Source: Prochlorococcus sp. AG-402-P18 (GTDB lineage Bacteria > Cyanobacteriota > Cyanobacteriia > PCC-6307 > Cyanobiaceae). Taken from it: a DNA stretch of 64,000 nt. The position numbers and the translations under genes are program-made. How positions within the stretch are numbered: position 1 is the stretch's first letter; each line of letters starts with the position of its first letter. The stretch spans positions 44,306-108,305 of the forward strand of contig QCJC01000008.1 in the NCBI GenBank assembly GCA_003216275.1, written 5' to 3'. The notes under the pieces were generated by a model. That model did no database searches, had not been told where the DNA came from, and saw only the letters and a program-made list of their open reading frames with translations. This document shows positions 50,383 to 58,806 of this stretch, piece after piece.

Positions 50383-51176
50383 ACAGTTACTGGTTCATCG
50401 GTATTTGTATTCAATGAATCACTTTTTCTAGACTGAATAATTAAAGGCTGAATTTCATTCATTTTATCTCCAGTTGGAAGTTCCAAGCAGTAGCCGGCAC
50501 CATAAACAGTTTTTATAAACCTTGGCTTTCTAGGATCCGGCTCAAGCTTTGTCCGCAAATGTCTTATGTGTACGCGAATGGTTTCAATATCGTCATCAGG
50601 CTCATACCCCCATACCTCTTTAAGAATCAGTGAAGGTGCAACTGTTTGACCATGCCTTTGCATTAAACAATGAAGCAATTCAAATTCCAAATGAGTTAAA
50701 CGAACTGGTGATTCAAACCATATTGCTTCAAATCTTTCTGGAACAAGAGTAAGTGGGCCATAATTGAGTATCTCTTGCTGGTTATTGCTTCCTAGTGGTG
50801 CGCGATTTGTTCTTCTCAATAATGCTTTGATCCTAACTTGTAATTCTTCTAAATCGAATGGTTTTGTTATGTAATCATCTGCGCCAGAATTAAAGCCTGT
50901 GACTTTATCTTTTATTCCTCCTAATGCTGTAATCATAAGAATTGGAATCGCTGCTGTTCTTTCATCTCTTCTTAAGCGCTGACAAAGTGTTAAACCATCC
51001 ACTTTTGGAAGCATCAAGTCAAGCAGAATTAAGTCTGGAGCATATTGCAAAGCTAAGGCTTGACCTTTAATACCGTCCTCAGCTTTTTGAACATCAAATC
51101 CAGTATGTTCAAGATGCCCTGCAACCAGATCTCTCATATCCTGATCATCTTCAATAAGTAAAATGCAAGGCTTCAT
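50379..51176 (-). CDS. rpaA: OmpR-type response regulator RpaA
   Basis: Circadian output regulator of cyanobacteria. The 265-residue protein has a receiver with Asp53 in [11 protein letters not shown], the KPFDLEEL lysine motif and a winged helix with [24 protein letters not shown] (read as [13 protein letters not shown] and [10 protein letters not shown]). This C-terminal pattern, distinct from RpaB, matches RpaA, the target of SasA. A polar tail of about 25 residues follows. A long upstream spacer of 322 bases may hold its control region. Confidence 0.92.
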   Translation of the reverse strand: MKPCILLIEDDQDMRDLVAGHLEHTGFDVQKAEDGIKGQALALQYAPDLILLDLMLPKVDGLTLCQRLRRDERTAAIPILMITALGGIKDKVTGFNSGADDYITKPFDLEELQVRIKALLRRTNRAPLGSNNQQEILNYGPLTLVPERFEAIWFESPVRLTHLEFELLHCLMQRHGQTVAPSLILKEVWGYEPDDDIETIRVHIRHLRTKLEPDPRKPRFIKTVYGAGYCLELPTGDKMNEIQPLIIQSRKSDSLNTNTDEPVTV

Positions 51177-51312
51177 TAGTAATTGCCCAAGTTTTAAAAG
51201 TACCCGCTACCGCGATTACTAAATATTTGTATGATTCTCTCAAAATTTTGTTTTTATTGCAGAATCGAATAAAAGCAGCTGTTACAAACCGAATCACCAA
51301 GATTGATTGCTA

Positions 51313-51375
51313 TCACTGATATTTGAGGACAAAACTGGCTCGAAAAGTATCCACTGTCTTTAGAAAGTCTTCCAA
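51313..51375 (-). CDS. Possible leader peptide upstream of rpaA
   Basis: A TTG at 51375 sits six bases after GGAGG (51382-51386) on the minus strand and opens a 20-codon frame, (M)EDFLKTVDTFRASFVLKYQ, ended by TGA at 51313. It points towards rpaA, 137 bases downstream. It could be a regulatory leader ORF or a small protein; I recognise no family. Chance occurrence is possible for such a short frame. Confidence 0.35.
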   Translation of the reverse strand: MEDFLKTVDTFRASFVLKYQ

Positions 51376-51411
51376 TTCGACCCTCCTACTGTTAAGGATC
51401 TCTGAAAACTC

Positions 51412-51437
51412 GTAGCAAAAAGTTCGTAAAAAGCTAC
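51412..51437. repeat. Short inverted repeat, possible terminator
   Basis: GTAGC and GCTAC separated by 16 bases, followed on the plus strand by a T-rich run at about 51438-51450. It could end a plus-strand transcript or form in the minus-strand leader of rpaA. The five-base arms make it weak. Confidence 0.3.
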
Positions 51438-51498
51438 TAATTAATTTTTTTCCGATTACCAAAAGCTAAATATCATTCCTTAAATTCATGATAAAAAT

Positions 51499-53586
51499 CT
51501 AAAAAATATTTCTATCAATCTCGACAATTTTCCTCTTTGCCCTTTGTACCCAAAACTGATACATCCCTCTAAATGTATGTGGATGCTTTTCTTCAAAACT
51601 TTGCCAGTTATACAAATTTGTTTGTCTTTTATCTTCTGGGAAGTAGTTGTTATAAATGGACTTAACTGACTTTGGCAGCATGAAACCTAAGAAGTTTAAT
51701 TTATTAAGGCTCATTATTTCCTCTATCTGATCAATCGTAAATCGGTGTTCTTCAGCATGAAAGCAAAGGTCTCTACACATTGACATTGAAAAAAAATCAG
51801 TGGTCAATTTCAATGAATCAATCTCATCAGAGATCCCTTCAATCACTCTTTGTCTAAACAAACGAATATCCTTTTCAGTCGACTTCATACCATTAGTTTC
51901 TATATACTTCTTTGCTGCGACTACATCCTGCCTTGCTAATTCACTATACAAACCTAGCTTCATAAATCCATTACTCTTTAAAGCTCCTAATAAAGCATTA
52001 AACCCTATTAAAGGGTTTTGCATATGATGCAACACACCAGAGCATAAAATTATGTCAAATTTTCTGTGTAATAAATTTATTTCTAAGATATCCATTTGAA
52101 CCAACTTTACATTTTTAATATCCAACTCATCCAGTTTCCTTTTAGCATAAGAAAGACTTGATAAACTCAAATCTATTCCAATTATTTCGGCATTTTTAAA
52201 TATTTGTGCTTGTAAAAGCTGATTACCTGTTCCACAACCAGCAACTAAAATATCAAGTTTTTTAGAAACATTGTAAGAACTTATAACATTAGGTTTTATT
52301 TCATGATTAATTATAGAAATAGAAGAAAACTTTTTTTGTTTTACATATCTTCCATACCTCCATCTTGGATATGGATTCTCTTCGTACTGAGATTTAACTT
52401 TTTTAGAAATATCATTCTTAATTGAACCTAATTTTAAAATACTTTCTGACAGTTTTTTTTCCTTAATCGGTTCTAATATTTGTAATTTTATTAATGCTTC
52501 AAAGCCATGAAAGGTTGACTTTATAGATTTTAATGAAGGAATTCGATCAATCAATGTATACAGTGGGAAATAACAAGCTAAAATTGAAATATCGATATCA
52601 TTTATTACACAATTTGAACATCTATCTAGTATTTTATTGATTGCTATTGTTTCTTCTGAAGTAAATGAATAAATATATTCATTCATAAAGCATTGTTCAG
52701 CAAGCGCACAAGTAAAACTTAATAGCTTATAAGATCTGAGTGTTTCCTCATTTACGACCTGGAGACAAATATATTTCCGAATCCTTCCTAATATTTCCTC
52801 CCATATGACTTCTCTAAATATAATCTTTTTAAGTGATTTAATTTTTAATCTATCATTAAGAAATGAATCTATTTGATAAGACTCAAATTCCAATATTTCC
52901 TTGTTTTGTTTTATTTCATTCTTATATAAGAAGCTAAATGATTTAAATAATTCATCATGAGCTATATCATCTCTTTCAATAAGAAGGCTTAATACATGTC
53001 TTAATTTAGATTGATCCAATTGAGAAGGATCAGAATCTTTTAAAAGATTAGTTATTAAAGTATAAATGTTAGAAATTGAATCATCAATGTTAATTACTAT
53101 CATATAAGATTTAAGTGCCTCAGAATATTTCCCAAGATCTTTCAATATGTTACCCAAATTCAAATAAGCATCAGCAAGATCAGGTCTAATCTCAATAGCT
53201 TTACGATGAAACTTCTCCGCCTCTTTAAGCCTACCAAGATCTCTAAATATATTACCTAAATTGGAATACGCTTCTGGATTATTAGGATTAATTTGAATTG
53301 CTTTACGTATATATTTTTCTGCTTCTTTTAATTGACCCATACTTTTTAATATTATCCCATAATTAGAAAAGACTCTTGAATCATCTAACTCTTTTTTAAT
53401 ACAATATTTATAACATTTTATTGCTTCTAAAATATCACCTTGAGAATGAAGCATTATTGCTTTATTAATTATTTGCTCATCAGAGGTATTCAAATCGATA
53501 TTATTAATATTTTTTCTGCTTAATCCCATATCAGATGGGATCGTGAATGTCTTTACTTTATTTTCATGCTTATTTTTAGATTTCAT
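51499..53586 (-). CDS. TPR-repeat protein with a C-terminal SAM methyltransferase domain
   Basis: Large 695-residue protein. Residues about 40-170 form four TPR units (for example YSNLGNIFRDLGRLKEAEKF and YLNLGNILKDLGKYSEAL). A middle region of about 250 residues is unassigned. It ends with a segment YEENPYPRWRYGRY, then a class I methyltransferase core with DILVAGCGTGNQLL near 445 and GIDLSLSSLSYA, and ILCSGVLHHM. TPR plus methyltransferase proteins occur in cyanobacterial and proteobacterial accessory regions, often linked to glycan or protein modification. The substrate is unknown. The gene is AT-rich and lies beside tRNA-Asn. Confidence 0.82.
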   Translation of the reverse strand: MKSKNKHENKVKTFTIPSDMGLSRKNINNIDLNTSDEQIINKAIMLHSQGDILEAIKCYKYCIKKELDDSRVFSNYGIILKSMGQLKEAEKYIRKAIQINPNNPEAYSNLGNIFRDLGRLKEAEKFHRKAIEIRPDLADAYLNLGNILKDLGKYSEALKSYMIVINIDDSISNIYTLITNLLKDSDPSQLDQSKLRHVLSLLIERDDIAHDELFKSFSFLYKNEIKQNKEILEFESYQIDSFLNDRLKIKSLKKIIFREVIWEEILGRIRKYICLQVVNEETLRSYKLLSFTCALAEQCFMNEYIYSFTSEETIAINKILDRCSNCVINDIDISILACYFPLYTLIDRIPSLKSIKSTFHGFEALIKLQILEPIKEKKLSESILKLGSIKNDISKKVKSQYEENPYPRWRYGRYVKQKKFSSISIINHEIKPNVISSYNVSKKLDILVAGCGTGNQLLQAQIFKNAEIIGIDLSLSSLSYAKRKLDELDIKNVKLVQMDILEINLLHRKFDIILCSGVLHHMQNPLIGFNALLGALKSNGFMKLGLYSELARQDVVAAKKYIETNGMKSTEKDIRLFRQRVIEGISDEIDSLKLTTDFFSMSMCRDLCFHAEEHRFTIDQIEEIMSLNKLNFLGFMLPKSVKSIYNNYFPEDKRQTNLYNWQSFEEKHPHTFRGMYQFWVQRAKRKIVEIDRNIF

Positions 53587-53742
53587 ATGATCTCCAAGAC
53601 TTTGAATTTTTAATCAGAAAAGACTTCTTGCCTAAGTTAAAGGTAAAATAGTGAAATATCCAACAAAAGCAAACCAAAAATTGAAGAATTATTTAATAGA
53701 GTAAATGAAAATTAACTTTTTATGATAATCCTGAAGAATATA

Positions 53743-53768
53743 TTTCACTGAAAAACTAGTCACTGAAA
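53743..53768. repeat. Direct repeat near tRNA-Asn
   Basis: TCACTGAAA occurs twice, at 53745-53753 and 53760-53768, six bases apart. The outer TTTCA and TGAAA are also inverted, so the same bases could pair. It lies between the TPR-methyltransferase gene and the tRNA. Its role is unknown. Confidence 0.4.
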
Positions 53769-53771
53769 TTC

Positions 53772-53794
53772 AGAGTCCTTATTAGACTCTTTTT
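53772..53794 (+). terminator. Candidate Rho-independent terminator
   Basis: AGAGTC and GACTCT form a six-base stem around a seven-base loop, followed directly by a run of T on the plus strand. No plus-strand gene ends here, because both neighbours are on the minus strand. It could end an unannotated plus-strand RNA, or act as a hairpin 3' of tRNA-Asn without a T-run on that side. Confidence 0.4.
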
Positions 53795-53805
53795 ACTCTT
53801 ACAAA

Positions 53806-53877
53806 CTCCCCGGGCGGGATTCGAACCTGCGACCAATCGGTTAACAGCCGATCGCTCTACCGCTGAGCTACCGAGGA
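53806..53877 (-). tRNA. tRNA-Asn (anticodon GTT)
   Basis: The minus strand folds as a 72-base cloverleaf. The 7-base-pair acceptor stem is TCCTCGG with CCGGGGA (one T-G pair) and a G discriminator. The D arm has AGCTCAGCGGTAGAGC, the anticodon loop has CTGTTAA with anticodon GTT, and the T arm has GGTTCGAATCC. CCA is not encoded. Confidence 0.97.
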
Positions 53878-53906
53878 ATGCACTACTAAGAACTTAACCT
53901 TGCCAG

Positions 53907-54590
53907 CTACCTAACGGCAAGTGATTTTAATTCTTGGAACACTTTTGACCCAGAATTCCAATTACTAATATTTTTGTTTGCAATTATTGCCGCACCATCA
54001 CAAGAAAATAATTCTTCAAGACGATGAGTCACCCATATTGCAGTAATAGGGTTCAGAGGGGAGCTTGTTAAGTTCTTGACTACCTCTAAAACTGACTTTT
54101 GACTTTCAGGATCTAACAAAGCTGTGGGTTCATCAAGTAAAAATAAATTCGAATTACTTACAAGTGCTCCAGCAAGAGCTAAACGTTGTTTTTGTCCCCC
54201 ACTAAGAGTGTGTATTGGTCTATCTAACATTTCTTCTAAATCAACCTTAGCAAGGGCGCATTGAATAACTTCAATGACATTGTTTAAGGGTTTAGTTTTA
54301 GGTAGACAAAGCATTAACTCACTTTTGCAAGTAGGCATAAGTAACTGATGATCTGGATTTTGGAACATTAATGATGGCTTTAAAGCGCAAAAAATTCTGC
54401 CCCTGTCAGGACGAATTAAACCGCTAATAAGTCGAAACAAAGTACTTTTTCCACTTCCATTTTTACCAACTAACATCCACAACCCAGGCTTATTAATTGA
54501 AAAAGAGCATTGATCGAGAACCTTGGAACCATTTGGCCAAGAGAAGGAAACTTGATCGAATTTTAAATTGCAATGATCAGTTGATAGCAA
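53907..54590 (-). CDS. ABC transporter ATP-binding protein, ECF/CbiO-like
   Basis: ATPase of 227 residues with Walker A GKNGSGKST (42-50), a Q-loop FQNPDHQLLMPT typical of energy-coupling-factor ATPases, signature LSGGQKQRLALAGAL and Walker B LFLLDEPTALLDPES. No EcfT or substrate-binding membrane gene lies nearby, so the transported vitamin or metal is unknown and its partners must be elsewhere. Plastid relatives exist in plants. It is 17 bases downstream of the UPF0367 gene. Confidence 0.88.
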   Translation of the reverse strand: MLSTDHCNLKFDQVSFSWPNGSKVLDQCSFSINKPGLWMLVGKNGSGKSTLFRLISGLIRPDRGRIFCALKPSLMFQNPDHQLLMPTCKSELMLCLPKTKPLNNVIEVIQCALAKVDLEEMLDRPIHTLSGGQKQRLALAGALVSNSNLFLLDEPTALLDPESQKSVLEVVKNLTSSPLNPITAIWVTHRLEELFSCDGAAIIANKNISNWNSGSKVFQELKSLAVR

Positions 54591-54607
54591 AATTTAGTTA
54601 CCTTATT

Positions 54608-54871
54608 TCAGTTCTGAAAGGAAAATCCCGGACGTTTACTACTTCCACTACTGCTAGTTTTTTCATAAATTTGAACAGCTATTATTTCACTCAGCAAAAC
54701 AGTAATTTTTTTATCTTCGACTTTCTCACAAGTTATCTCGAGAAACTTTTTATTGCCTTGTTGAATGGAATCAATTATTTCAGAATAAAGCTTTTGAGCA
54801 TCTTCAGATCTTTTCCTCTGAACAACTAAAGGAATGGGATTTAACTTAATAGCTAGCTCGATACAATACAC
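54608..54871 (-). CDS. UPF0367-type conserved cyanobacterial protein
   Basis: Small protein of 87 residues with a recognisable cyanobacterial pattern: PIPLVVQRKRSEDAQKLY, FLEITCEKVEDKK, LLSEIIAVQIYEKTS and the end GSSKRPGFSF. This fits the UPF0367 family; no function is known. It lies upstream of the ECF-like ATPase gene on the same strand with 17 bases between, so the two may be co-transcribed. Confidence 0.78.
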   Translation of the reverse strand: MYCIELAIKLNPIPLVVQRKRSEDAQKLYSEIIDSIQQGNKKFLEITCEKVEDKKITVLLSEIIAVQIYEKTSSSGSSKRPGFSFQN

Positions 54872-54927
54872 TTTTCAAAATCTAAGAACTAACTAATTCT
54901 TGCAAAGAAAAGAAGAATCAGCGAATA

Positions 54928-54949
54928 TTTTTATAAAAATAGTATTTTT
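54928..54949. repeat. Overlapping AT-only palindromes
   Basis: TTTTTATAAAAA (54928-54939) overlaps AAAAATAGTATTTTT (54935-54949), each a perfect inverted repeat. They sit in the 107-base gap after the glycosyltransferase gene and before the UPF0367 gene, on the minus-strand reading. They could act as a weak terminator or an AT-rich promoter element. Confidence 0.35.
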
Positions 54950-54978
54950 CAAAAGATCAGATACACAAATTCCTTAAT

Positions 54979-56550
54979 TCAGTTATTGCAACTATACAGT
55001 TCCCACTCTGTATTTGCCTTAATTAAAATACATTTTTCGTGATCTTGATCCTCAAATCTTCTTATTTTCTTTTGTGCATACCAATTCAAGCTTGGTCGTT
55101 CAAAGCTATTCTTGATAAAGATTTCATCATTATGGAAGTCAGATATTAATTCAGCTACTGGTCTAACGTCCCAATTCTCATTTATTTCCCATAACCAAAA
55201 ATCAGATGAGACAAGGAATAATAGACCTATTAAATTACTTAAAACTATTGCAAAAAATCCAACTTTTCGAATATTTTCTCTTGAGTTTGATAATAAAAAT
55301 CCGCCAATAAACCAACCAAGTCCAATCGTAAATAATAAAATCAGATAAGGCTTTGCGAAAGGGAAAAAGTCAACTAAAACCAGAAAAGAAAAAACGAATA
55401 AACCTAATCCAAGCAATGATAATAAATAAGGTATTTTCCTTAAAGTTTTATCAAATCCCAAGGAATCATTATTTTTTCTTTCTATCAACCAAGACAAAGG
55501 AGGAGCACACAATAAAGCGAAAGGTAGCCATAATGGAAGGCTATACCAAGGAAGTTGCATTTTTAAAGGAAAAATGCTGGCTGCAATAATTAATTGTGTA
55601 CTAAAAGCCCAGACTCCCCAACGTGTATTGAGACTAAAGCAAGCCCATAAGAACCCAACCGGCCATAAAAGAATCCAAGGCCAACCTCCTTCAAGAATTT
55701 CAATAATTGGTATTAATACAGCTAGCTGACTTCCAGAACCTTTTTCAAATAAAACTCTTCCTGCACCATCGCCCCACCACAACCACAAAGCACCTTTCCC
55801 ATAAGCCAATATATTCCATAAATGCCAAGTCAATCCTGGAGTTAGACCATACAAAAACCACTCCAAAGAAAAACGATTTGAGATATTTTTAAATTTAGTT
55901 TCCCAAATCAAAGGTATTAAGCATGCTAGTAAAGCAGGAATCATTAAAGGTGCTTTAAGTAAGAGCATGAAACTGCATGCAAATCCTGCACCTAAAAACT
56001 TAAATTTATTTGACTTATTATTTTTTATAGAGGTTAAACAAAACCATAAAAGTGCAATAGCGCTAAGTTGTGTCCCATCCAACATTGCCATACGCCCATG
56101 TCTAACCACTGGCAATAGAGTCAATAGGATGGCTGATGTTCCAATACTTGATAAACGATCTTTAGGACGCAAGTTCCATTGAATAAGACCACCCAATGGA
56201 ACAACAAAAGTAGAAAGAAGAGCTGGAAAAAATCTTATACAAAATTCAGAAGGTAATGACTCAAAATTAGTATGGAAATTTTTACTAGTTCCAATAGCCA
56301 AAGATATTATCCAATGTAAACCTGGAGGTTTATTCAAATATGGTTGATCCCAAAGAGTAGGAAGCAATCGATCTAAACCTACTTTTTCGCTCAATTCCAA
56401 TGCGACTCGAGCTACTGTTGCTTCATCAAAATCTCTTAAGGGCAAATTCCCCAGAGAGCTCAATGCAATTAAACAAGCTATGACCCAAAAAAGAAAAATC
56501 CAAAGGATTGGAGGTCTATGATTTTGAGAAATACTCTCAGTCAATACCAA
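54979..56550 (-). CDS. ArnT/PMT-like membrane glycosyltransferase
   Basis: Membrane protein of 523 residues with around eleven or more hydrophobic helices. The first extracytoplasmic loop has the acidic RDFDEATVARVALEL motif and NKPPGLHW, typical of the GT39/ArnT/PMT superfamily that uses polyprenyl-phosphate sugars. Acceptor and sugar are unknown; envelope glycolipid or lipopolysaccharide modification is likely. It is divergent from cysK over 138 bases. Confidence 0.82.
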   Translation of the reverse strand: MVLTESISQNHRPPILWIFLFWVIACLIALSSLGNLPLRDFDEATVARVALELSEKVGLDRLLPTLWDQPYLNKPPGLHWIISLAIGTSKNFHTNFESLPSEFCIRFFPALLSTFVVPLGGLIQWNLRPKDRLSSIGTSAILLTLLPVVRHGRMAMLDGTQLSAIALLWFCLTSIKNNKSNKFKFLGAGFACSFMLLLKAPLMIPALLACLIPLIWETKFKNISNRFSLEWFLYGLTPGLTWHLWNILAYGKGALWLWWGDGAGRVLFEKGSGSQLAVLIPIIEILEGGWPWILLWPVGFLWACFSLNTRWGVWAFSTQLIIAASIFPLKMQLPWYSLPLWLPFALLCAPPLSWLIERKNNDSLGFDKTLRKIPYLLSLLGLGLFVFSFLVLVDFFPFAKPYLILLFTIGLGWFIGGFLLSNSRENIRKVGFFAIVLSNLIGLLFLVSSDFWLWEINENWDVRPVAELISDFHNDEIFIKNSFERPSLNWYAQKKIRRFEDQDHEKCILIKANTEWELYSCNN

Positions 56551-56688
56551 AAAATTATTCCATCTATTTATATCTCTAAAAGGTCAATAAAGCTTTTGAA
56601 TAAAAAATATGCAAGCATTATTGAATAAGATTTAACTTAGTAAATAACTTTATTCCTTGCAAGTGATTCCAGTTTATTCAATAAGATC

Positions 56689-57657
56689 ATGCCAATTGCT
56701 AATGACATAACTTCTCTAGTTGGCCAAACACCTTTGGTCAAATTAAATCGGTTGCCCAATCAATTTAATTGCAAAGCGGAAATCGTTGCCAAATTAGAAA
56801 GTTTCAATCCCACAGCATCAGTAAAAGACCGCATAGCTGGTGCAATGGTTAAATCAGCTGAAGCAGAGGGAACTATCAAACCTGGACAAACTGTTCTTAT
56901 TGAGCCAACTAGCGGTAATACCGGTATTGCATTAGCCATGGTCGCTGCAGCAAAAGGATATCGGCTAATACTTACAATGCCTGACACCATGAGTACTGAA
57001 AGACGCTCAATGCTTAGAGCATTTGGAGCAGAACTTCAACTGACGCCTGGAAGAGAGGGAATCCAAGGCGCTATTCAGCTCGCGAAAGAATTGGTAGCAT
57101 CAATCCCAAATGCATATTTACTTCAACAATTCGATAATCTATCTAATCCTGAGATACACGAAAAAACTACCGCTGAAGAAATTTGGCAAGATTGCGAAGG
57201 CAAAATTGATGGATTAATTGCTGGAGTAGGAACAGGAGGAACAATTACAGGTTGTGCCAGATTTTTAAGAAGCAAAAATCCAAAAATAAAGATTTTTGCG
57301 GTAGAACCTTCATCTAGTCCCGTGCTGTCAGGAGGTAATCCTGGATCTCATTCCATACAAGGTATAGGTGCTGGTTTTATTCCGAATGTACTAGAAATGA
57401 GCCAAATTGATGAAGTAATAACAATCAATGATGATGAAGCAATGGGAATCGGAAGAAGGCTTGCTAAAGAAGAAGGGCTACTAAGTGGAGTCAGCAGTGG
57501 TGCAGCAGTAGCTGCAGCCCTAAGAATCGGTAGTAAATCAGAATTTGATCAAAAGCGCTTGGTTGTTATTTTGCCTAGCTTTGGTGAAAGATATCTTTCA
57601 ACAACTATGTTTACTTCTATTCCAGGAAAACCAGTAAAAGGGAATGAGTACTTATAA
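56689..57657 (+). CDS. cysK: Cysteine synthase A (O-acetylserine sulfhydrylase)
   Basis: PLP enzyme combining O-acetylserine and sulfide. The 322-residue protein has the PLP lysine Lys46 in NPTASVKDRIA, the substrate loop TSGNTGIAL, the phosphate-binding GTGGTITG and the SGVSSGAA serine loop near the C-terminus. With cysC elsewhere in the window it represents sulfur assimilation. The J-domain gene follows closely or overlaps, depending on its start. Confidence 0.96.
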   Translation: MPIANDITSLVGQTPLVKLNRLPNQFNCKAEIVAKLESFNPTASVKDRIAGAMVKSAEAEGTIKPGQTVLIEPTSGNTGIALAMVAAAKGYRLILTMPDTMSTERRSMLRAFGAELQLTPGREGIQGAIQLAKELVASIPNAYLLQQFDNLSNPEIHEKTTAEEIWQDCEGKIDGLIAGVGTGGTITGCARFLRSKNPKIKIFAVEPSSSPVLSGGNPGSHSIQGIGAGFIPNVLEMSQIDEVITINDDEAMGIGRRLAKEEGLLSGVSSGAAVAAALRIGSKSEFDQKRLVVILPSFGERYLSTTMFTSIPGKPVKGNEYL

Positions 57658-57676
57658 AAAGAAAGATCTATCAACA

Positions 57677-58330
57677 ATGAGCAAAGACCCATATCAAATA
57701 TTAAAAGTTCATCCCTGCACAAAAATAGAAGCTATTAAAAAAGCATATATAGAACTTGTCAAAATACATCATCCAGATAAAGGAGGAGATGAAAAAGTAA
57801 TGCTTGAAATAAATACAGCTTGGGAAATATTAAAGCAAAAACATAAAAATCTGAATTTAAATAATCTCAATAGCTCTAAAGTGTATAAAGAAAATGAATA
57901 CAAGAAACAAACTACTAACCATTCTAAATCTGTAGATATAAAAAATTGGTTTCAGAATATATATCTCCCTATTGATAAATTACTTGGCCAAATCGTTAAT
58001 CCTTTATCTGCAAAGATTAAAGATTTATCAGCAGATCCTTATGACCAGTTATTAATGGATTCTTTCTGCTCATATCTAGAAAAAAGTAAAAATAAAATTA
58101 AACAAGTTAAGATAATTTATACATCTACTGCTAGCCCTTCTCTTATTAGAAATTTCAGTTTAGATCTATATCACTGCCTATCACAAGTAGAAGATGGCCT
58201 GAATGAATTAGAACGCTACACAATGGGCTATGTAGACAATTATCTACATGATGGTAAATCAATGATTGCAGAAGCTAAGAAGAAAAGAAAAGTTTTACAG
58301 GCAAATAAGAAAGAATGGCTTACTGTGTAA
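57677..58330 (+). CDS. J-domain (DnaJ-like) protein
   Basis: Protein of about 217 residues with an N-terminal J domain: DPYQILKVHPCTKIEAIKKAY (read as DPYQILKV and AIKKAYIEL) and the HPD tripeptide at 32-34. No glycine-rich or zinc-finger region follows, so it is a type III J-protein. The C-terminal 130 residues are unassigned. An earlier in-frame ATG at 57644 would overlap cysK by 14 bases; I prefer 57677 because the J domain starts immediately after. It probably recruits an Hsp70 to a specific client. Confidence 0.8.
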   Translation: MSKDPYQILKVHPCTKIEAIKKAYIELVKIHHPDKGGDEKVMLEINTAWEILKQKHKNLNLNNLNSSKVYKENEYKKQTTNHSKSVDIKNWFQNIYLPIDKLLGQIVNPLSAKIKDLSADPYDQLLMDSFCSYLEKSKNKIKQVKIIYTSTASPSLIRNFSLDLYHCLSQVEDGLNELERYTMGYVDNYLHDGKSMIAEAKKKRKVLQANKKEWLTV

Positions 58331-58348
58331 AATTAATCTATTCTAAAT

Positions 58349-58615
58349 TTACTTAAATGAAACTATATGTTCTGAACTTATCCAAACATCAGGGACTGGT
58401 CTCCTCCACCTGACTTGGCAATAGTCACCTTTTATTAATAGCACTTCTCCTGGACCTTGAAAAATGTATTCAGGTAAATTAGCATCACTTGCCTTAGATT
58501 CTAAGCTATTTAAATATTTTTCACGTTCAACTTTTATAAGGTCTCCTTTTCTGAGTTTCTTAATTGTTTTAGGTGGTGGTGGTAAATCACCTACTTTTTC
58601 GATTGGTTCAGACAT
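58349..58615 (-). CDS. ndhO: NAD(P)H-quinone oxidoreductase subunit O
   Basis: Small peripheral subunit of cyanobacterial and plastid NDH-1, 88 residues. The conserved core is LRKGDLIKVEREKYLNSLESKASD (read as LRKGDLIKV and YLNSLESKASD), then YIFQGPGEVLLIKGDY and VRWRRPVPDVW. The N-terminal 20 residues are proline-rich and variable. It is convergent with the J-domain gene. Confidence 0.92.
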   Translation of the reverse strand: MSEPIEKVGDLPPPPKTIKKLRKGDLIKVEREKYLNSLESKASDANLPEYIFQGPGEVLLIKGDYCQVRWRRPVPDVWISSEHIVSFK

Positions 58616-58806
58616 GTTAAATAATTAATAAAAAGGTTAATGACTTATTTCCAATATTCATGTAAAAAATAATAGCAGTTAATACAGAATAGTAAAAATA
58701 ATGAAATTAAGTAATTGAAAATTCTATAACCCTAATATTTTTTATAGATAAACACCATAAGTTCATCGAAATCCCTTTAAGCTAAGAAAATCTCATCGAA
58801 GAAATC

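Larger units (their letters stand above)
51177..51498. other. 322-base spacer upstream of rpaA
   Basis: The longest gap in the window, between the rpaA start and the 3' end of the TPR-methyltransferase gene. It contains a 20-codon ORF on the minus strand at 51313-51375 with a good ribosome binding site, a short hairpin at 51412-51437, and a single GTTACAAA element at 51281-51288 resembling half of an RpaB site. No long coding frame is present. It probably holds the rpaA promoter and 5' leader. Confidence 0.6.

Noticed and set aside
51281..51288. GTTACAAA as an RpaB site upstream of rpaA
   Set aside because: Only one half-site is present; the second repeat is missing, so it is mentioned only as a weak element.
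51360..51400. A partial tRNA copy (attachment site) near the TPR-methyltransferase gene
   Set aside because: Only a short TTCGA stretch resembles the tRNA-Asn T loop; no 15-base or longer copy of the tRNA 3' end was found.
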